Source: Novosphingobium album (ex Hu et al. 2023) (lineage in GTDB: Bacteria; Pseudomonadota; Alphaproteobacteria; Sphingomonadales; Sphingomonadaceae). From it: a DNA stretch of 64,000 bases. Location of the stretch: positions 124,001 to 188,000 of the forward strand of contig NZ_JALHLE010000011.1 of assembly GCF_022832385.1 (NCBI RefSeq), given 5' to 3'. Of the stretch, positions 1 to 8,975 are shown piece by piece. Every line of letters starts with the position of its first letter. Position 1 is the stretch's first letter. The notes below the pieces were generated by a model. It did no database searches and was not told the origin of the DNA. It saw only the letters and a list, made by a program, of their open reading frames with translations. The translations under genes and the position numbers were made by a program.

Positions 1-196
1 CCAGTTCGGCATAGCGGCTGACCAGCGCCTCGACCGGCGGTTGCCCCTCGCCGTCCCAGCCCCGCTCCCGAATCTTGCGCTGGAGATAACCATGCAACCT
101 GGCTTGCGTCGTGGCAAAACGCGCGACATAGGCCAGCGCCAGTTCCTCCAGGCGCTGGCCATTCAGGGGCTGTGGATTACGACGCTTGACCGACAT
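1..196 (-). CDS. recX: RecX family regulatory protein, N-terminal part
   Basis: The reverse strand from the ATG at 196-194 reads open to the window edge, giving about 65 residues; the 3' end lies outside the window. The translation is basic and helical, with the segments LALAYVARFATT and LQRKIRERGWDG, which match the first three-helix module of alphaproteobacterial RecX proteins. RecX binds RecA and modulates filament growth. recA is not in view, so the link to the SOS response is family knowledge only. The ORF is too short and truncated to be found by simple length filters. Confidence 0.72.
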   Translation of the reverse strand, partial: MSVKRRNPQPLNGQRLEELALAYVARFATTQARLHGYLQRKIRERGWDGEGQPPVEALVSRYAEL

Positions 197-345
197 CTTG
201 CCCTATTCGTGCCACACTCCGCTCAGAATGGGGAGTGCGCGTGGGATCATGCGGGTCCGAATGGGCTAACTCCGGTTCAGATTGCACCGGTTAATAGCCC
301 CGGTTCCGCAAGAATAGTGTTATAACAACAACGGGTTACATACAG

Positions 346-2106
346 ATGGCCGACACCGTGAGCATGGTGCCGAACTCCGCACAGGCACTTGCAGCGACGC
401 CGAACGACGACGCTCTGCCGCGCCGTTTCGCCGATTTCGACACTTTCTGCGAGGCACTCGACTACGCAGCGAAGGGCCTTCGCGGGTTCAATTTCCATGA
501 TCCGCGCGGCACGCTGACGCGTCCCTACCCCTTCAGCGAACTGCGTGAGGATGCGCTGGCCGTGGCCTATGCGCTGATCGCGCGCGGGGTGAAGCCGGGT
601 GACCGCATTGCGCTCATCGCCGAGACCGGGCCGGACTTTGCAGCGCTGTTCTGCGCCACGGTCTATGCCGGTGCATGGCCGGTGCCACTGCCGCTGCCGA
701 CCAGCTTTGGCGGCAAGGACAACTATATCGAACAACTCGCCGTCCAGCTTTCCAGCTCGGACCCGATGATGCTGATCGGGCCGGACGAAATCGCGGCACT
801 CACATCGGCCGCTGCCGAGCGCCAAGGCTGCGGTCATGCGATCTGGGCCGACTTCGCGACGAAGGACACGGCGCCCTGCGAATTGCCGGTCCTCAGCCCG
901 GACGACATCTGTTACCTGCAGTATTCGAGCGGTTCGACCCGCTTCCCGCACGGCGTCGCCGTGACGCACCGCCAATTGCTCGCCAACCTCGCCGCGCACA
1001 GCCATGGCATGCAGTTCACCGAGAGCGACCGCTGCATCTCGTGGCTGCCATGGTATCACGACATGGGCCTTGTCGGCTGCTTCCTGTCGATGATCGCCAA
1101 CCAGGTCTCTACCGACTACCTCAAGACCGAAGACTTCGCCCGCCGCCCTCTCGCCTGGCTCGACATGATCAGCCGCAATCCGGGCAACTCGTGCTCCTAT
1201 TCGCCCACCTTCGGCTATGACATCTGCGCGCGGCGAATTTCCAGCCAGAGCAACGTGGCGGACCGGTTCGACCTTTCGCGCTGGCGGATCGCGGGCAACG
1301 GAGCGGACATGATCCGGCCAGACGTGATGCAGAGCTTCGTCAATGCCTTTGCCGACGCCGGCTTCAAGGCCGCCGCGTTCCTGCCGAGCTACGGCCTTGC
1401 CGAAGCGACGCTGGCGGTCACCATCATGCCCCCGGGCGAAGGCATCCGTGTCGAGCTGGTCGAGGAAGAGCGCCTTTCCGGCTCCCCGCGCGATCTGTCA
1501 CGCCCGGCCCGCTACCGCGCCATCGTCAATTGCGGCAAGCCGGTGAAGGACATGGAAGTCGTGATCCGCGGCGAAAAGGGCGAGACGCTGGGCGATCACA
1601 AGATCGGCAAGGTCTGGTGCCGCGGCACCAGCGTGATGCACTCCTACTTCCGCGATCCCGAAGCGACCGCCGAATGCATGGTCGATGGGTGGCTGGACAC
1701 CGGCGACATGGGCTACATGGCCGACGGCTACCTGTTCATCGTCGGCCGCGCCAAGGACATGATCATCATCAACGGCAAGAACCACTGGCCGCAGGATATC
1801 GAATGGGCCGTGGAACAGCTTCCCGGCTTCAACCACGGCGACATCGCGGCGTTCTCAGTGGAGATGGAAAACGGCGAGGAAACGCCTGCCGTGCTGGTTC
1901 ACTGCCGCGTATCCGATCCGGACAAGCGCATCGAACTGCGCGACCAGATCCGCGACAAGGTTCGTTCGATCACCGGCATGAACTGCGTGGTCGAACTGGT
2001 GCCGCCCAAGAGTCTGCCGCGCACCAGCTCTGGCAAGCTCAGCCGCGCCAAGGCCAAGAAGCTTTACCTCTCGGGCGAGATCGAGCCCTTCAAGCTCGCC
2101 GCCTGA
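346..2106 (+). CDS. Fatty acyl-AMP ligase (FAAL)
   Basis: This 586-residue ANL-superfamily adenylating enzyme has the A3 motif near residue 190 (YSSGSTRFPHG), the A5 segment GLAEATLAV, and the A7/A8 segment DGWLDTGDMG followed by GRAKDMIIINGKN. The NHWPQDIEWAVE run and the SPTFGYDICARR segment are typical of FAAL/FadD32-type enzymes, which make acyl-adenylates and usually pass the acyl group to an acyl carrier protein rather than to CoA. No ACP, PKS or NRPS gene is adjacent. It is a single-gene unit ended by a strong terminator at 2131. The start at 346 has only a weak ribosome site; an in-frame ATG at 364 is possible. Confidence 0.88.
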   Translation: MADTVSMVPNSAQALAATPNDDALPRRFADFDTFCEALDYAAKGLRGFNFHDPRGTLTRPYPFSELREDALAVAYALIARGVKPGDRIALIAETGPDFAALFCATVYAGAWPVPLPLPTSFGGKDNYIEQLAVQLSSSDPMMLIGPDEIAALTSAAAERQGCGHAIWADFATKDTAPCELPVLSPDDICYLQYSSGSTRFPHGVAVTHRQLLANLAAHSHGMQFTESDRCISWLPWYHDMGLVGCFLSMIANQVSTDYLKTEDFARRPLAWLDMISRNPGNSCSYSPTFGYDICARRISSQSNVADRFDLSRWRIAGNGADMIRPDVMQSFVNAFADAGFKAAAFLPSYGLAEATLAVTIMPPGEGIRVELVEEERLSGSPRDLSRPARYRAIVNCGKPVKDMEVVIRGEKGETLGDHKIGKVWCRGTSVMHSYFRDPEATAECMVDGWLDTGDMGYMADGYLFIVGRAKDMIIINGKNHWPQDIEWAVEQLPGFNHGDIAAFSVEMENGEETPAVLVHCRVSDPDKRIELRDQIRDKVRSITGMNCVVELVPPKSLPRTSSGKLSRAKAKKLYLSGEIEPFKLAA

Positions 2107-2130
2107 GCGGCATCGAGAGGTGACGAAAGG

Positions 2131-2168
2131 CGGGCCGGAGAGCGCAAGCTCTCCGGCCCGTTTCTTTT
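2131..2168 (+). terminator. Rho-independent terminator after the FAAL gene
   Basis: A perfect 12-bp stem (2131-2142 with 2149-2160), extendable by one C-G pair to close a GCAA tetraloop, is followed by the T-rich run TTTCTTTT. It begins 25 bp after the FAAL stop codon and separates it from the convergent DoxX-like gene. Confidence 0.93.
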
Positions 2169-2186
2169 GGGAAAGTGGGACGGAGA

Positions 2187-2591
2187 TCAGTCGCGGCCGG
2201 AACCGAAAGCCGCGATCTGCAGCAGGCCACCGGCAATCGCGATGTTCTTGAAAAAGTGGATAAACTGGTTCTGATCCGCCAGGTTGTTGTGAAAGAACAC
2301 GGCAGTGGCGACGCTGAACAGCGCGATCACGGTAGCGACGGCACGCACGCGATATCCCGCGATCAGAAGCAGGCTGCCCACGATCTCCACCGCAATGGCA
2401 CCGGCCAGAGCGAAAGCGGGCAGAGGCAAGCCTACCGACTGGATATAGGCGATCGAGCCCGCGGGATCGGCGATCTTGGAGAAGCCGCTGAGCAGGAAGA
2501 TCGCGGCAATCAGTACGCGACCTGCGACAGGCAGCCACTTTTCCAGATTGGCAGCAATGGCGGGAAACTGGGTACGGGCAACAGTGGTCAT
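2187..2591 (-). CDS. DoxX family membrane protein
   Basis: The 134-residue protein has the DoxX pattern: LIAAIFLLSGFSKI near residues 28-41, then three further hydrophobic helices including ALAGAIAVEIVGSLLLIAG and AVATVIALFSVATAVFF, with the HNNLADQNQFIHFFKNIAIAGG-like helix 4 motif. These are small inner-membrane proteins often tied to redox or thiol stress; the exact role is not known here. A good ribosome site (GGAAAGGA) precedes the ATG. The gene stands alone and its upstream region holds a perfect palindrome at 2690-2707. Confidence 0.86.
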   Translation of the reverse strand: MTTVARTQFPAIAANLEKWLPVAGRVLIAAIFLLSGFSKIADPAGSIAYIQSVGLPLPAFALAGAIAVEIVGSLLLIAGYRVRAVATVIALFSVATAVFFHNNLADQNQFIHFFKNIAIAGGLLQIAAFGSGRD

Positions 2592-2689
2592 AACGAATTC
2601 CTTTCCTGATGAGAGGCCTTCGGGAGTGCACCATGCGGCCCCTTGCCTCGACAGGTCAGAAACTGCTCCAGGAACATCATTCTAAATAG

Positions 2690-2707
2690 TGAGATAAAAT
2701 TATCTCA
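2690..2707. promoter_or_regulatory. Perfect palindrome upstream of the DoxX-like gene
   Basis: TGAGATAA and TTATCTCA form 8-bp perfect arms around a 2-bp AA spacer, about 100 bp upstream of the DoxX-like start and before the 3' end of the GMC gene. The AT-rich setting and tight symmetry fit a dimeric repressor site. No T-run follows on either strand, so it is not a terminator. The regulator is unknown. Confidence 0.45.
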
Positions 2708-2748
2708 AATGTTCAGCATTGTTGAAATGTACTTTGTGCAATTCCGCC

Positions 2749-4356
2749 TCAACGCGCCTTTAGTTCCCCATCCAGACGTTCGGCCAGCCGCAGGGCCAGC
2801 GCCACAAGCGTAAAGGTCGGGTTCGCCCAGCCCGCCGTCGGGAACACCGAACTGCCCGCCACGTGCAGGTTGGCCAGACCATGCACCCGGCAATGCGCGT
2901 CGACCACACCCGCCTTCGGATCGTCGCTCATGCGGGTCCCGCCCATGTGGTGGTAGCCGGCGATGGGGTGGTTGCCGACGGTGGGATCGACCGGCCAGTC
3001 GTTGCCCGCCTCCGCGATCCATTCGGTGGGCGTCACATGCCCCTGCCCCATGCGCTGCAGTTCCTCGCCAAACACGCGGGCGAAGACGCGGGCGGTGTGC
3101 TTGTCGAGCCCATCGAGCTGCCAGTCGAGGTCCGCCTGCCGTTCGCCAAGGGCGTTGCGCTTGTCTGACAGGACGATGCGGCTGTCCGGGTTGGGCGCCT
3201 GCTCGCCGCGGATGATCATGTAGAGGCCGGTCATGTCGGTATTGGCCATAGCCGCCTCCACTTTCTCGCGCACGGCGCGATGGAACCAGCCGCGCAGGCC
3301 GCGGTAGATGTGATCGAGCGTGCGGCCGGTGCGGTTCGGGTTCAGCGAATGTTTGATCGTGCCGTAGAGCTTGTTGCCCAGCGCCACGCCCTTTTCCGGC
3401 GGACGCTGCAGCTTGAAGGTGATGATCGAGTTCATCGCCCCTTCGGCTTCCTGCACCGCGTCGGACAGGCGCAGCACCGGCGCCAGCGGCGGGCCGGACT
3501 TCATGAAGCGCTTCTGGTAGGCGGCCCACAAGTCGAACGGGCGCGAAGTCTCCACCTTGCCGATGCGACCGGTGGGGTGCTCCATGAAGAAGCGTCCGAG
3601 CTGGTCGTGGGCATTGCCAAGGCCGCCTGCAATCACATCGTCGGACGCCATCATCAGCCGCACGTTCTCGATCGCACCGCAGGCGAGGACATAGTGCTTC
3701 GCCTTCAGCCGGGCCGACTGGCCGGTGAGCGTCCTGACCTCGACATGCTCGATCTCGGCGCCATTGGCGCTCGCCTGCACCTGCGTGGCATTGGCGTGAA
3801 GCACGATCGTCAGGTTCGGCGCGTCGATCAGGTCCTTCGTGCGCGCCTGCGCGAAACGTTCGGTCGCCTCGTCGAAGCGCCAGAGGTCGGTCGCCAGCTT
3901 TTCTGGATCGAAACCCTGATCGGGAATGCCGCAGAGCCGGTAGGCATCGTCCCACTCGAACGGGCCGATTTCGAAGATGTCCTGCGCCTGCCGCCAGTAA
4001 GGCATGACGTCATCGCGCGTGATCGGCCAGCCCGAATGCGGCACCCAGCTGCGCCGGGCGAAGTCAATCTCGTCGAGCAGCGCGCAGCGCCCACCCCAGA
4101 TCGACACCGTGCCGCCGAAGAAGCGCAGGCGCGATTCCTCCAGCGGGTAGTAGTCGTGGCCGATGTTCGCCCCATCGTAGAGCGCCTGCGTCTTTTCCTC
4201 GAAATCCATGCCGCCGCTTTCGGCAAGGCACACCTGATGGCCCGCACGCATCAGTTCGCGCGCGAGCGTCACGCCCGCCGCGCCGGCGCCGATCACGCAG
4301 ACGTCGAACTGCTTTCCGGCAAGGGCTTCGGGGCTTTTCTGGAGATCAACGAGCAT
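2749..4356 (-). CDS. GMC family FAD-dependent oxidoreductase
   Basis: From the ATG at 4356 the protein has 535 residues. The dinucleotide-binding motif VIGAGAAGVTLARELMRAG begins near residue 18, and the C-terminal GMC domain shows HHMGGTRM, the NLHVAGSSVFPTAGWANPT segment and a terminal helix. The family oxidises alcohols, often sugars or sterols, through FAD. The open frame extends upstream inside asnB, but the Rossmann motif fixes this start; it overlaps the end of asnB by 11 bp, so the pair is probably translationally coupled. An oxidoreductase joined to an AsnB-type amidotransferase suggests tailoring of a sugar, peptide or lipid product; the substrate cannot be read from sequence. Confidence 0.85.
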   Translation of the reverse strand: MLVDLQKSPEALAGKQFDVCVIGAGAAGVTLARELMRAGHQVCLAESGGMDFEEKTQALYDGANIGHDYYPLEESRLRFFGGTVSIWGGRCALLDEIDFARRSWVPHSGWPITRDDVMPYWRQAQDIFEIGPFEWDDAYRLCGIPDQGFDPEKLATDLWRFDEATERFAQARTKDLIDAPNLTIVLHANATQVQASANGAEIEHVEVRTLTGQSARLKAKHYVLACGAIENVRLMMASDDVIAGGLGNAHDQLGRFFMEHPTGRIGKVETSRPFDLWAAYQKRFMKSGPPLAPVLRLSDAVQEAEGAMNSIITFKLQRPPEKGVALGNKLYGTIKHSLNPNRTGRTLDHIYRGLRGWFHRAVREKVEAAMANTDMTGLYMIIRGEQAPNPDSRIVLSDKRNALGERQADLDWQLDGLDKHTARVFARVFGEELQRMGQGHVTPTEWIAEAGNDWPVDPTVGNHPIAGYHHMGGTRMSDDPKAGVVDAHCRVHGLANLHVAGSSVFPTAGWANPTFTLVALALRLAERLDGELKAR

Positions 4357-6265
4357 CGAAAGTCTGGTCCCACCAGCAGGAGAACATGGCGATCGCGTAG
4401 AGGATGCGCCCGTGATTGGCCACGCCTGCGGCATGTTCGGTGAACAACTGATGCACCGCGTCCTCGCGCAGATAGCCGCTTTTCGAAGCGCCGCTGGAGA
4501 TCCATGCCTCCTGCGCGAACGAAGCGAAACCGCCGCTGAACCATTCGGCGAAGGGCAGCTGGAACCCCAGCTTGCGTTCGTCCAGCGCGCCGGGGAAGAG
4601 CCAGGGCTCCACTGCCTTGCGCAGGGCATACTTGCCGACCTTGCCGCGCAGCTTCATGTCGCGGGGCATCGTCAGCGCCCAGTCGACCAGCTTGTGGCTG
4701 AGAAACGGCACCCGAGCCTCGAGCGAATGCGCCATGGAGCCCCGGTCGGTGCGGTTAAGCAGCGAGGCGGGCATGTGGACGGTCAGGTCTGCCAGCATGA
4801 ACTGCGAAAGCGGATCGAGATCGCGCGCGCCGCTCCACCCGAAATATTCGCGCTCCAGATCGGCAAACGGATGACCGCTTTCCTGCCGCGCATGGAAACC
4901 GGGCTCGTACAGGTCCTCGCGCACCCACGGGGTGGAAATCTGCGTGCCCTGGAAGAAGCGCTGGTAATTGTTCTCCAGCATCGCCGACTGACGGAACCGC
5001 CGCGCATTCTGGCGCAGGTAGTTGAGCCGCTTGCTACCCATGCCGGGCACATGGTCGATGGCGGCCAGAACCGGCTCCAGCATCCGCAGCAGCGGCCCGG
5101 TCCGTGCCGCTGCCAGTGCGGTGCGCTGACGCTTGTACCCGGCGAAGATTTCGTCCGAGCCCTCGCCGCAGAGCACGACTTTCACGTGCTCGGCCGCGAG
5201 TTTCGAAAGGTGCCACACCGGCACGGCGGCCGTGGCGGCGCAGGGCTCGTCATGGCTGCGCTGCACTTCGGGCAGCATGATCCCGGCGTCCTGCGGCTGG
5301 AGCGGCAGAGTGATGTGCTCGCAGCCAAGGTGCATGGCAATGCGCGCGGCGGCCTCGGTCTCGTCGATCGAGGTGCCCGGAAAGCCCATGGTGAAGGCCT
5401 TGACCGGCGCGATGGCATGCTCCGCCATGGCCGCGACGACCGCACTCGAATCCACGCCGCCCGACAGGAAAGCACCGACCGTCACGTCCGCCAGCATGTG
5501 GCGCTTCGTGGTCTCCGAAACCCAGGTCTGCGTCTGCTCGATCCACTCGGCCTCGGACAGGCCCTCGGTGACCTTGAATTGGGGGCGCCAGAACTGGCGA
5601 ACGTCGGGCTCACCCTCCGGGCCGATGTGGAGCACGTGACCGGGAGGTAGAGTCTTCACTTCGTTCCAGATCGAGCGCGGTTTCTGCACGTGCCCGAACA
5701 TGAAGAAATCATGCACGCCGCGCTCGCAGACGGTGAAGTCGAGCGCCCCGCCATCGGCCGAATACATCGCCCGCAAGGTGCGGATTTCCGAACCGAAGGC
5801 GATCCCGCCCCGCTGCAGCGTGTAGTACACCGGCTTGATCCCCAGCGGATCGCGCGCAAGCACCAGACGGCGCTCCTTCACGTCCCAGATGGCAAGGCCG
5901 TACATGCCCTCCAGCTTCGGCCAGGCCTCGTCGCCCCAGCGCACGTAGGCGGCGAGGATCGTCTCGGTGTCGCCGTGAGTAGAGAACTTCCAGCCCCAGT
6001 CGGCCAGTTCCGCGCGCAGGTCCGGGAAGTTGTAGACCTCGCCGTTGAAGACGATGGCCCAGCGCCCGTCGGCCGAGAACATCGGCTGGTGCCCGCCTTC
6101 CAGATCGACGATCGACAGGCGGCGGTGGCCCAGCCCCAGATCACCGTCGATGTGGATGCCTTCGTCGTCGGGTCCGCGATGGACGATAGTCTGGCAGGCC
6201 CGCACGATAGCCTCGCGCGGCACCGGCCTGCCGCCGCGCCTGTACCAGCCGGTTATGCCGCACAT
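4346..6265 (-). CDS. asnB: Asparagine synthetase (glutamine-hydrolysing) type amidotransferase
   Basis: This 639-residue protein begins MCGITGW, so Cys2 can serve as the glutaminase nucleophile after Met removal. The class II glutaminase domain (HRGPDDEG, RRLSIVDLEGGHQP, FNGEVYNF) spans about residues 1-220, followed by the synthetase domain with the ATP pyrophosphatase motif SGGVDSS near residue 267 and the GEGSDEIFAGY and RVPFLSHKLVDWAL segments. Both active sites look intact. Length matches AsnB. It is cotranscribed with the GMC oxidoreductase, so it may amidate a product of that pathway rather than serve central asparagine supply; this is inference. Confidence 0.88.
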   Translation of the reverse strand: MCGITGWYRRGGRPVPREAIVRACQTIVHRGPDDEGIHIDGDLGLGHRRLSIVDLEGGHQPMFSADGRWAIVFNGEVYNFPDLRAELADWGWKFSTHGDTETILAAYVRWGDEAWPKLEGMYGLAIWDVKERRLVLARDPLGIKPVYYTLQRGGIAFGSEIRTLRAMYSADGGALDFTVCERGVHDFFMFGHVQKPRSIWNEVKTLPPGHVLHIGPEGEPDVRQFWRPQFKVTEGLSEAEWIEQTQTWVSETTKRHMLADVTVGAFLSGGVDSSAVVAAMAEHAIAPVKAFTMGFPGTSIDETEAAARIAMHLGCEHITLPLQPQDAGIMLPEVQRSHDEPCAATAAVPVWHLSKLAAEHVKVVLCGEGSDEIFAGYKRQRTALAAARTGPLLRMLEPVLAAIDHVPGMGSKRLNYLRQNARRFRQSAMLENNYQRFFQGTQISTPWVREDLYEPGFHARQESGHPFADLEREYFGWSGARDLDPLSQFMLADLTVHMPASLLNRTDRGSMAHSLEARVPFLSHKLVDWALTMPRDMKLRGKVGKYALRKAVEPWLFPGALDERKLGFQLPFAEWFSGGFASFAQEAWISSGASKSGYLREDAVHQLFTEHAAGVANHGRILYAIAMFSCWWDQTFDAR

Positions 6266-6321
6266 GGGCCCCTCATTGTCGCCGCCATGATTATGGCGGT
6301 TCCGTTACAAGGGAGTGGGGA

Positions 6322-7596
6322 TCAGGAAAAGGCCTTGGCTTCGTTCCCATCCTGCCACCGTGGATAAGGCGGCAGAAGGATCAGCAGCGCGCCGCCCAAG
6401 GTGCACCCGACGACGCCAAGCCACAGGAAAGGGCCATAGCCTCCCATGGTATCGTAAATACGCCCTGCCACGAACGGCCCAAGCCCCGACCCCAGCGCCA
6501 CAAGCGCCGACATCACGCCGTAGATCGAACCGAAATTGCGCATTCCGGCAAAGCCCACGGTCAGGAAGGCACAAATCTGCATCTTGGTCCCCGCCGCGTA
6601 ACCGTTGATGACGACGGCCACTATCACCGCCGTCGTCGATTCGATGAATCGGTCTAGCATGAAGAACGTCACGGCCGTTACGCCCATGGTCAGGCCCCCG
6701 ATCCAGTTCGGGCGGAACCGGTCGAGCAGCGAACCGGTGGCCAGCTTGCCGACGACGCCGGCGATGCCGCCCAGCGACATCATCCATGCCGCCGTCTCGC
6801 GCGGGACTCCGCTTTCAGTGAGGATCGGGAACAGGTGGATTCCCAGCCCGATCGTGAGCAGCATGACGACGAAGGTAGACGCGGCCACCATCCACAGCGC
6901 CGGACTGCGCAAGGCCTGCGCCTTGGTCAGCCCGGGCAGCGACACACTACCGCGTGCGCTAGCCTCCTCGCCCCGGCTGGCAGCGGCGCGCGCATGGCGA
7001 TCGTGCGCGTCGTAGAGAAACAGCCAGCACAGCAGTAGCGTCAATCCGCCCCAGCCCGCGCTCAGCCAGAAGAAGGCGCCGCGCCAGCCGGTCGTCGCGA
7101 TCAGCCAATTGCCGAGCGGCGGCACCACCGTCTGCGCGATCGCGGTGCCCGCAACGACGATCCCCAGTGCAAGCCCGCGCCCCTTTTCGAAGACACCCGC
7201 CACTGCCGTCGTCCAGATCGTCGACTTGATCGAGGTGAGGATCAGCCCGAACAGCGCCCACATCAGCAACCATTGCGTGCGGCTGCCGTCCGCCAGTCCG
7301 AACATGGCCGTGCCCGCCATGGTGATAACGATGCCGGGAAGCGCGAGACGGCGCGAACCGAAGCGGTCGATCATCGCGCCGTAGAAGGGCGAGAGCAGCG
7401 CGGTGACCCCGGTGGCGATTGCGGGCCCGGCGGACAGCACCGACTTGTCCCAGCCGAACTCGCGATTGAGCGGCTCCATGAACAGCCCGACCGCCGACAG
7501 CAGCACCGAGAAAAAGGAGAATCCGATTGCCGATGCCAGCACCAGCGTCCAGCCCGACGACCATTCCTGCGCCTGCGTTCTCGCGCTGCCTTCCAT
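6322..7596 (-). CDS. MFS transporter, oxalate/formate antiporter-like
   Basis: The 424-residue protein has about twelve hydrophobic helices and the MFS loop signature GAMIDRFGSRRLALPG between helices 2 and 3. A central cytoplasmic loop (DAHDRHARAAASRGEEAS) divides the two halves. The opening GWTLVLASAIGFSFFSVLLSAVGLFMEPL resembles the monocarboxylate/oxalate-formate subgroup. It is 56 bp downstream of asnB on the same strand and could be part of that unit or separate. Substrate unknown; an organic acid is the usual guess for this subgroup. Confidence 0.84.
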   Translation of the reverse strand: MEGSARTQAQEWSSGWTLVLASAIGFSFFSVLLSAVGLFMEPLNREFGWDKSVLSAGPAIATGVTALLSPFYGAMIDRFGSRRLALPGIVITMAGTAMFGLADGSRTQWLLMWALFGLILTSIKSTIWTTAVAGVFEKGRGLALGIVVAGTAIAQTVVPPLGNWLIATTGWRGAFFWLSAGWGGLTLLLCWLFLYDAHDRHARAAASRGEEASARGSVSLPGLTKAQALRSPALWMVAASTFVVMLLTIGLGIHLFPILTESGVPRETAAWMMSLGGIAGVVGKLATGSLLDRFRPNWIGGLTMGVTAVTFFMLDRFIESTTAVIVAVVINGYAAGTKMQICAFLTVGFAGMRNFGSIYGVMSALVALGSGLGPFVAGRIYDTMGGYGPFLWLGVVGCTLGGALLILLPPYPRWQDGNEAKAFS

Positions 7597-7692
7597 CCGG
7601 ACAAGTCCTCCCTATCAGGCACAGCCTAGATGGGAGTGACAAATTGGCAATCTGCCCGGCACCAGCCCCGCCCCGGCGATGGCCCGTGTGCC

Positions 7693-8133
7693 TCAGAGCT
7701 TGCGGTGGAGTTCCAGATAGTCCCGCGGAATGCGCAGGCTGGCGGCCGCGATCTGGGTCTCGCGCAGGAACAGCACCAGCCCCACCATCAGCAGCGTCAG
7801 CGCGGCAATGAAGGTTCCCGCCGCCACCAGCCGGATTTCGGTGCCCACCAGTTCTTCCAGAAACAACAGGAATACCGTGGTGCCAATGAACAGCCCGCTC
7901 AGCACCAGCAAACGCATGGCGATGCCGATCAGCCGGATCCGGTCATCGACTGTCCGGATCTCCAGAACGACAAGGTCGTGTTCGGCCTCCATCGTCGAAG
8001 CGTAGCGGTCCTGCAGCACCCGTGCCCGGTCAACGACGCGGCTAAGGCGGGTCGTCAGCAGGTTGAGGATATTGCCGATCGCCACCAGCATGAACACCGG
8101 GGCAAGCGCGAGCTGGATGGTCTGGGCGATCAT
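7693..8133 (-). CDS. DUF2721 family membrane protein
   Basis: I take the ATG at 8133 (146 residues), with AGGAG about 11 bp upstream and 16 bp after the manA stop; the frame is open further upstream but runs into manA. It starts with a hydrophobic helix (IAQTIQLALAPVFMLVAIGNIL), a charged coiled stretch (RLSRVVDRARVLQDRY) and two more membrane helices (MRLLVLSGLFIGTTVFLLFL, FIAALTLLMVGLVLFLRE). This layout is that of DUF2721. Function is unknown. It is probably the last gene of the manC-manA unit. Confidence 0.82.
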   Translation of the reverse strand: MIAQTIQLALAPVFMLVAIGNILNLLTTRLSRVVDRARVLQDRYASTMEAEHDLVVLEIRTVDDRIRLIGIAMRLLVLSGLFIGTTVFLLFLEELVGTEIRLVAAGTFIAALTLLMVGLVLFLRETQIAAASLRIPRDYLELHRKL

Positions 8134-8149
8134 GACGCCCTTGCTCCTA

Positions 8150-8962
8150 TCAGGCAGCGCAGGCTCTGGCGAGCAGGCATACGCCGTCTTCAGCGAATGC
8201 AACGTCCCGCAAAGCGGGAGCGAGCGCGCAACTGCCCGGTGCAATGGTTTCACCGGCCACCTGTACCACGCCCTCGCGCGGGATCACCAGCAAGGGACCG
8301 GGGTAACGCCTCGAGATTTCCTCCGACGGAATCCCCTCGACCTGATCGAGCAGGAACAGCGGCCCATCAACAAGCACCTGCGTCCCGCGCGGCGGGACCG
8401 TCTTGTGCCACGCGGTGAGATCGTAAGTCTCTCCCCTGGAAACGGCCACGCCCTCTTCCAGGTGCAGCTCGCGCGGGCGGCCATAATCGAACAGCCGATA
8501 AGTGATGTCGGAGTTCTGCTGTACTTCGATCAGGCTGACGCCCGCGCCGATGGCATGAACGGTGTTTGCAGGGATGTAGAAGAAGTCCCCCGGTTTCACA
8601 TCATGCCAGGTCATCAAGCCTTCGATGGAGCCGTCCAACGCTGCCGTACGCATTGCATCGTCGCCCATCGCGCAGTCAAAACCGATGCCCAGCGTCGCAC
8701 CAGGTTCGGCGGCCACAATCAGCCAGCACTCTTCCTTGCCCTGCCGGCCGATCCCCTTCGACAGCGTCTGCGCATCGGAAGGGTGGACCTGCACCGAGAG
8801 CTTTTCGCTGGTGAAGATATATTTCACCAGCAGGTCGGGCAATTGCTCGGGCGGCTCAAACCAGATCTCGCCGATGCGCTGCCCGGCAGGCGCGGCAAAG
8901 GGACACGGGAGCACCTCCTTGCCCCATGGCTTTTCCACGTGCCGAATCGGAAGTGCGCCCAC
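8150..8962 (-). CDS. manA: Mannose-6-phosphate isomerase, class I type
   Basis: The 270-residue cupin-type isomerase shows the metal and substrate segments KPWGKE, KLSVQVHPSD (the QxHP motif of type I PMI), KEECWLIVAAEPGA and GDFFYIPANTVHAIG. It is shorter than the classic 390-residue ManA and matches the compact form common in sphingomonads. It interconverts fructose-6-phosphate and mannose-6-phosphate. It lies 13 bp downstream of the mannose-1-phosphate guanylyltransferase gene, so both enzymes probably feed GDP-mannose for surface polysaccharide. Confidence 0.87.
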   Translation of the reverse strand: MGALPIRHVEKPWGKEVLPCPFAAPAGQRIGEIWFEPPEQLPDLLVKYIFTSEKLSVQVHPSDAQTLSKGIGRQGKEECWLIVAAEPGATLGIGFDCAMGDDAMRTAALDGSIEGLMTWHDVKPGDFFYIPANTVHAIGAGVSLIEVQQNSDITYRLFDYGRPRELHLEEGVAVSRGETYDLTAWHKTVPPRGTQVLVDGPLFLLDQVEGIPSEEISRRYPGPLLVIPREGVVQVAGETIAPGSCALAPALRDVAFAEDGVCLLARACAA

Positions 8963-8975
8963 TACGCAAGTTCCC

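Noticed and set aside
1855..2634. Long leftward open frame over the FAAL 3' end and DoxX gene
   Set aside because: It runs antisense to two convincing genes and its translation is Arg/Cys-rich without a domain; typical shadow frame of high-GC DNA.
6282..6299. Hairpin CCGCCAT/ATGGCGG near the asnB start as a terminator for the MFS gene
   Set aside because: No T-run on either strand and only a 7-bp stem.
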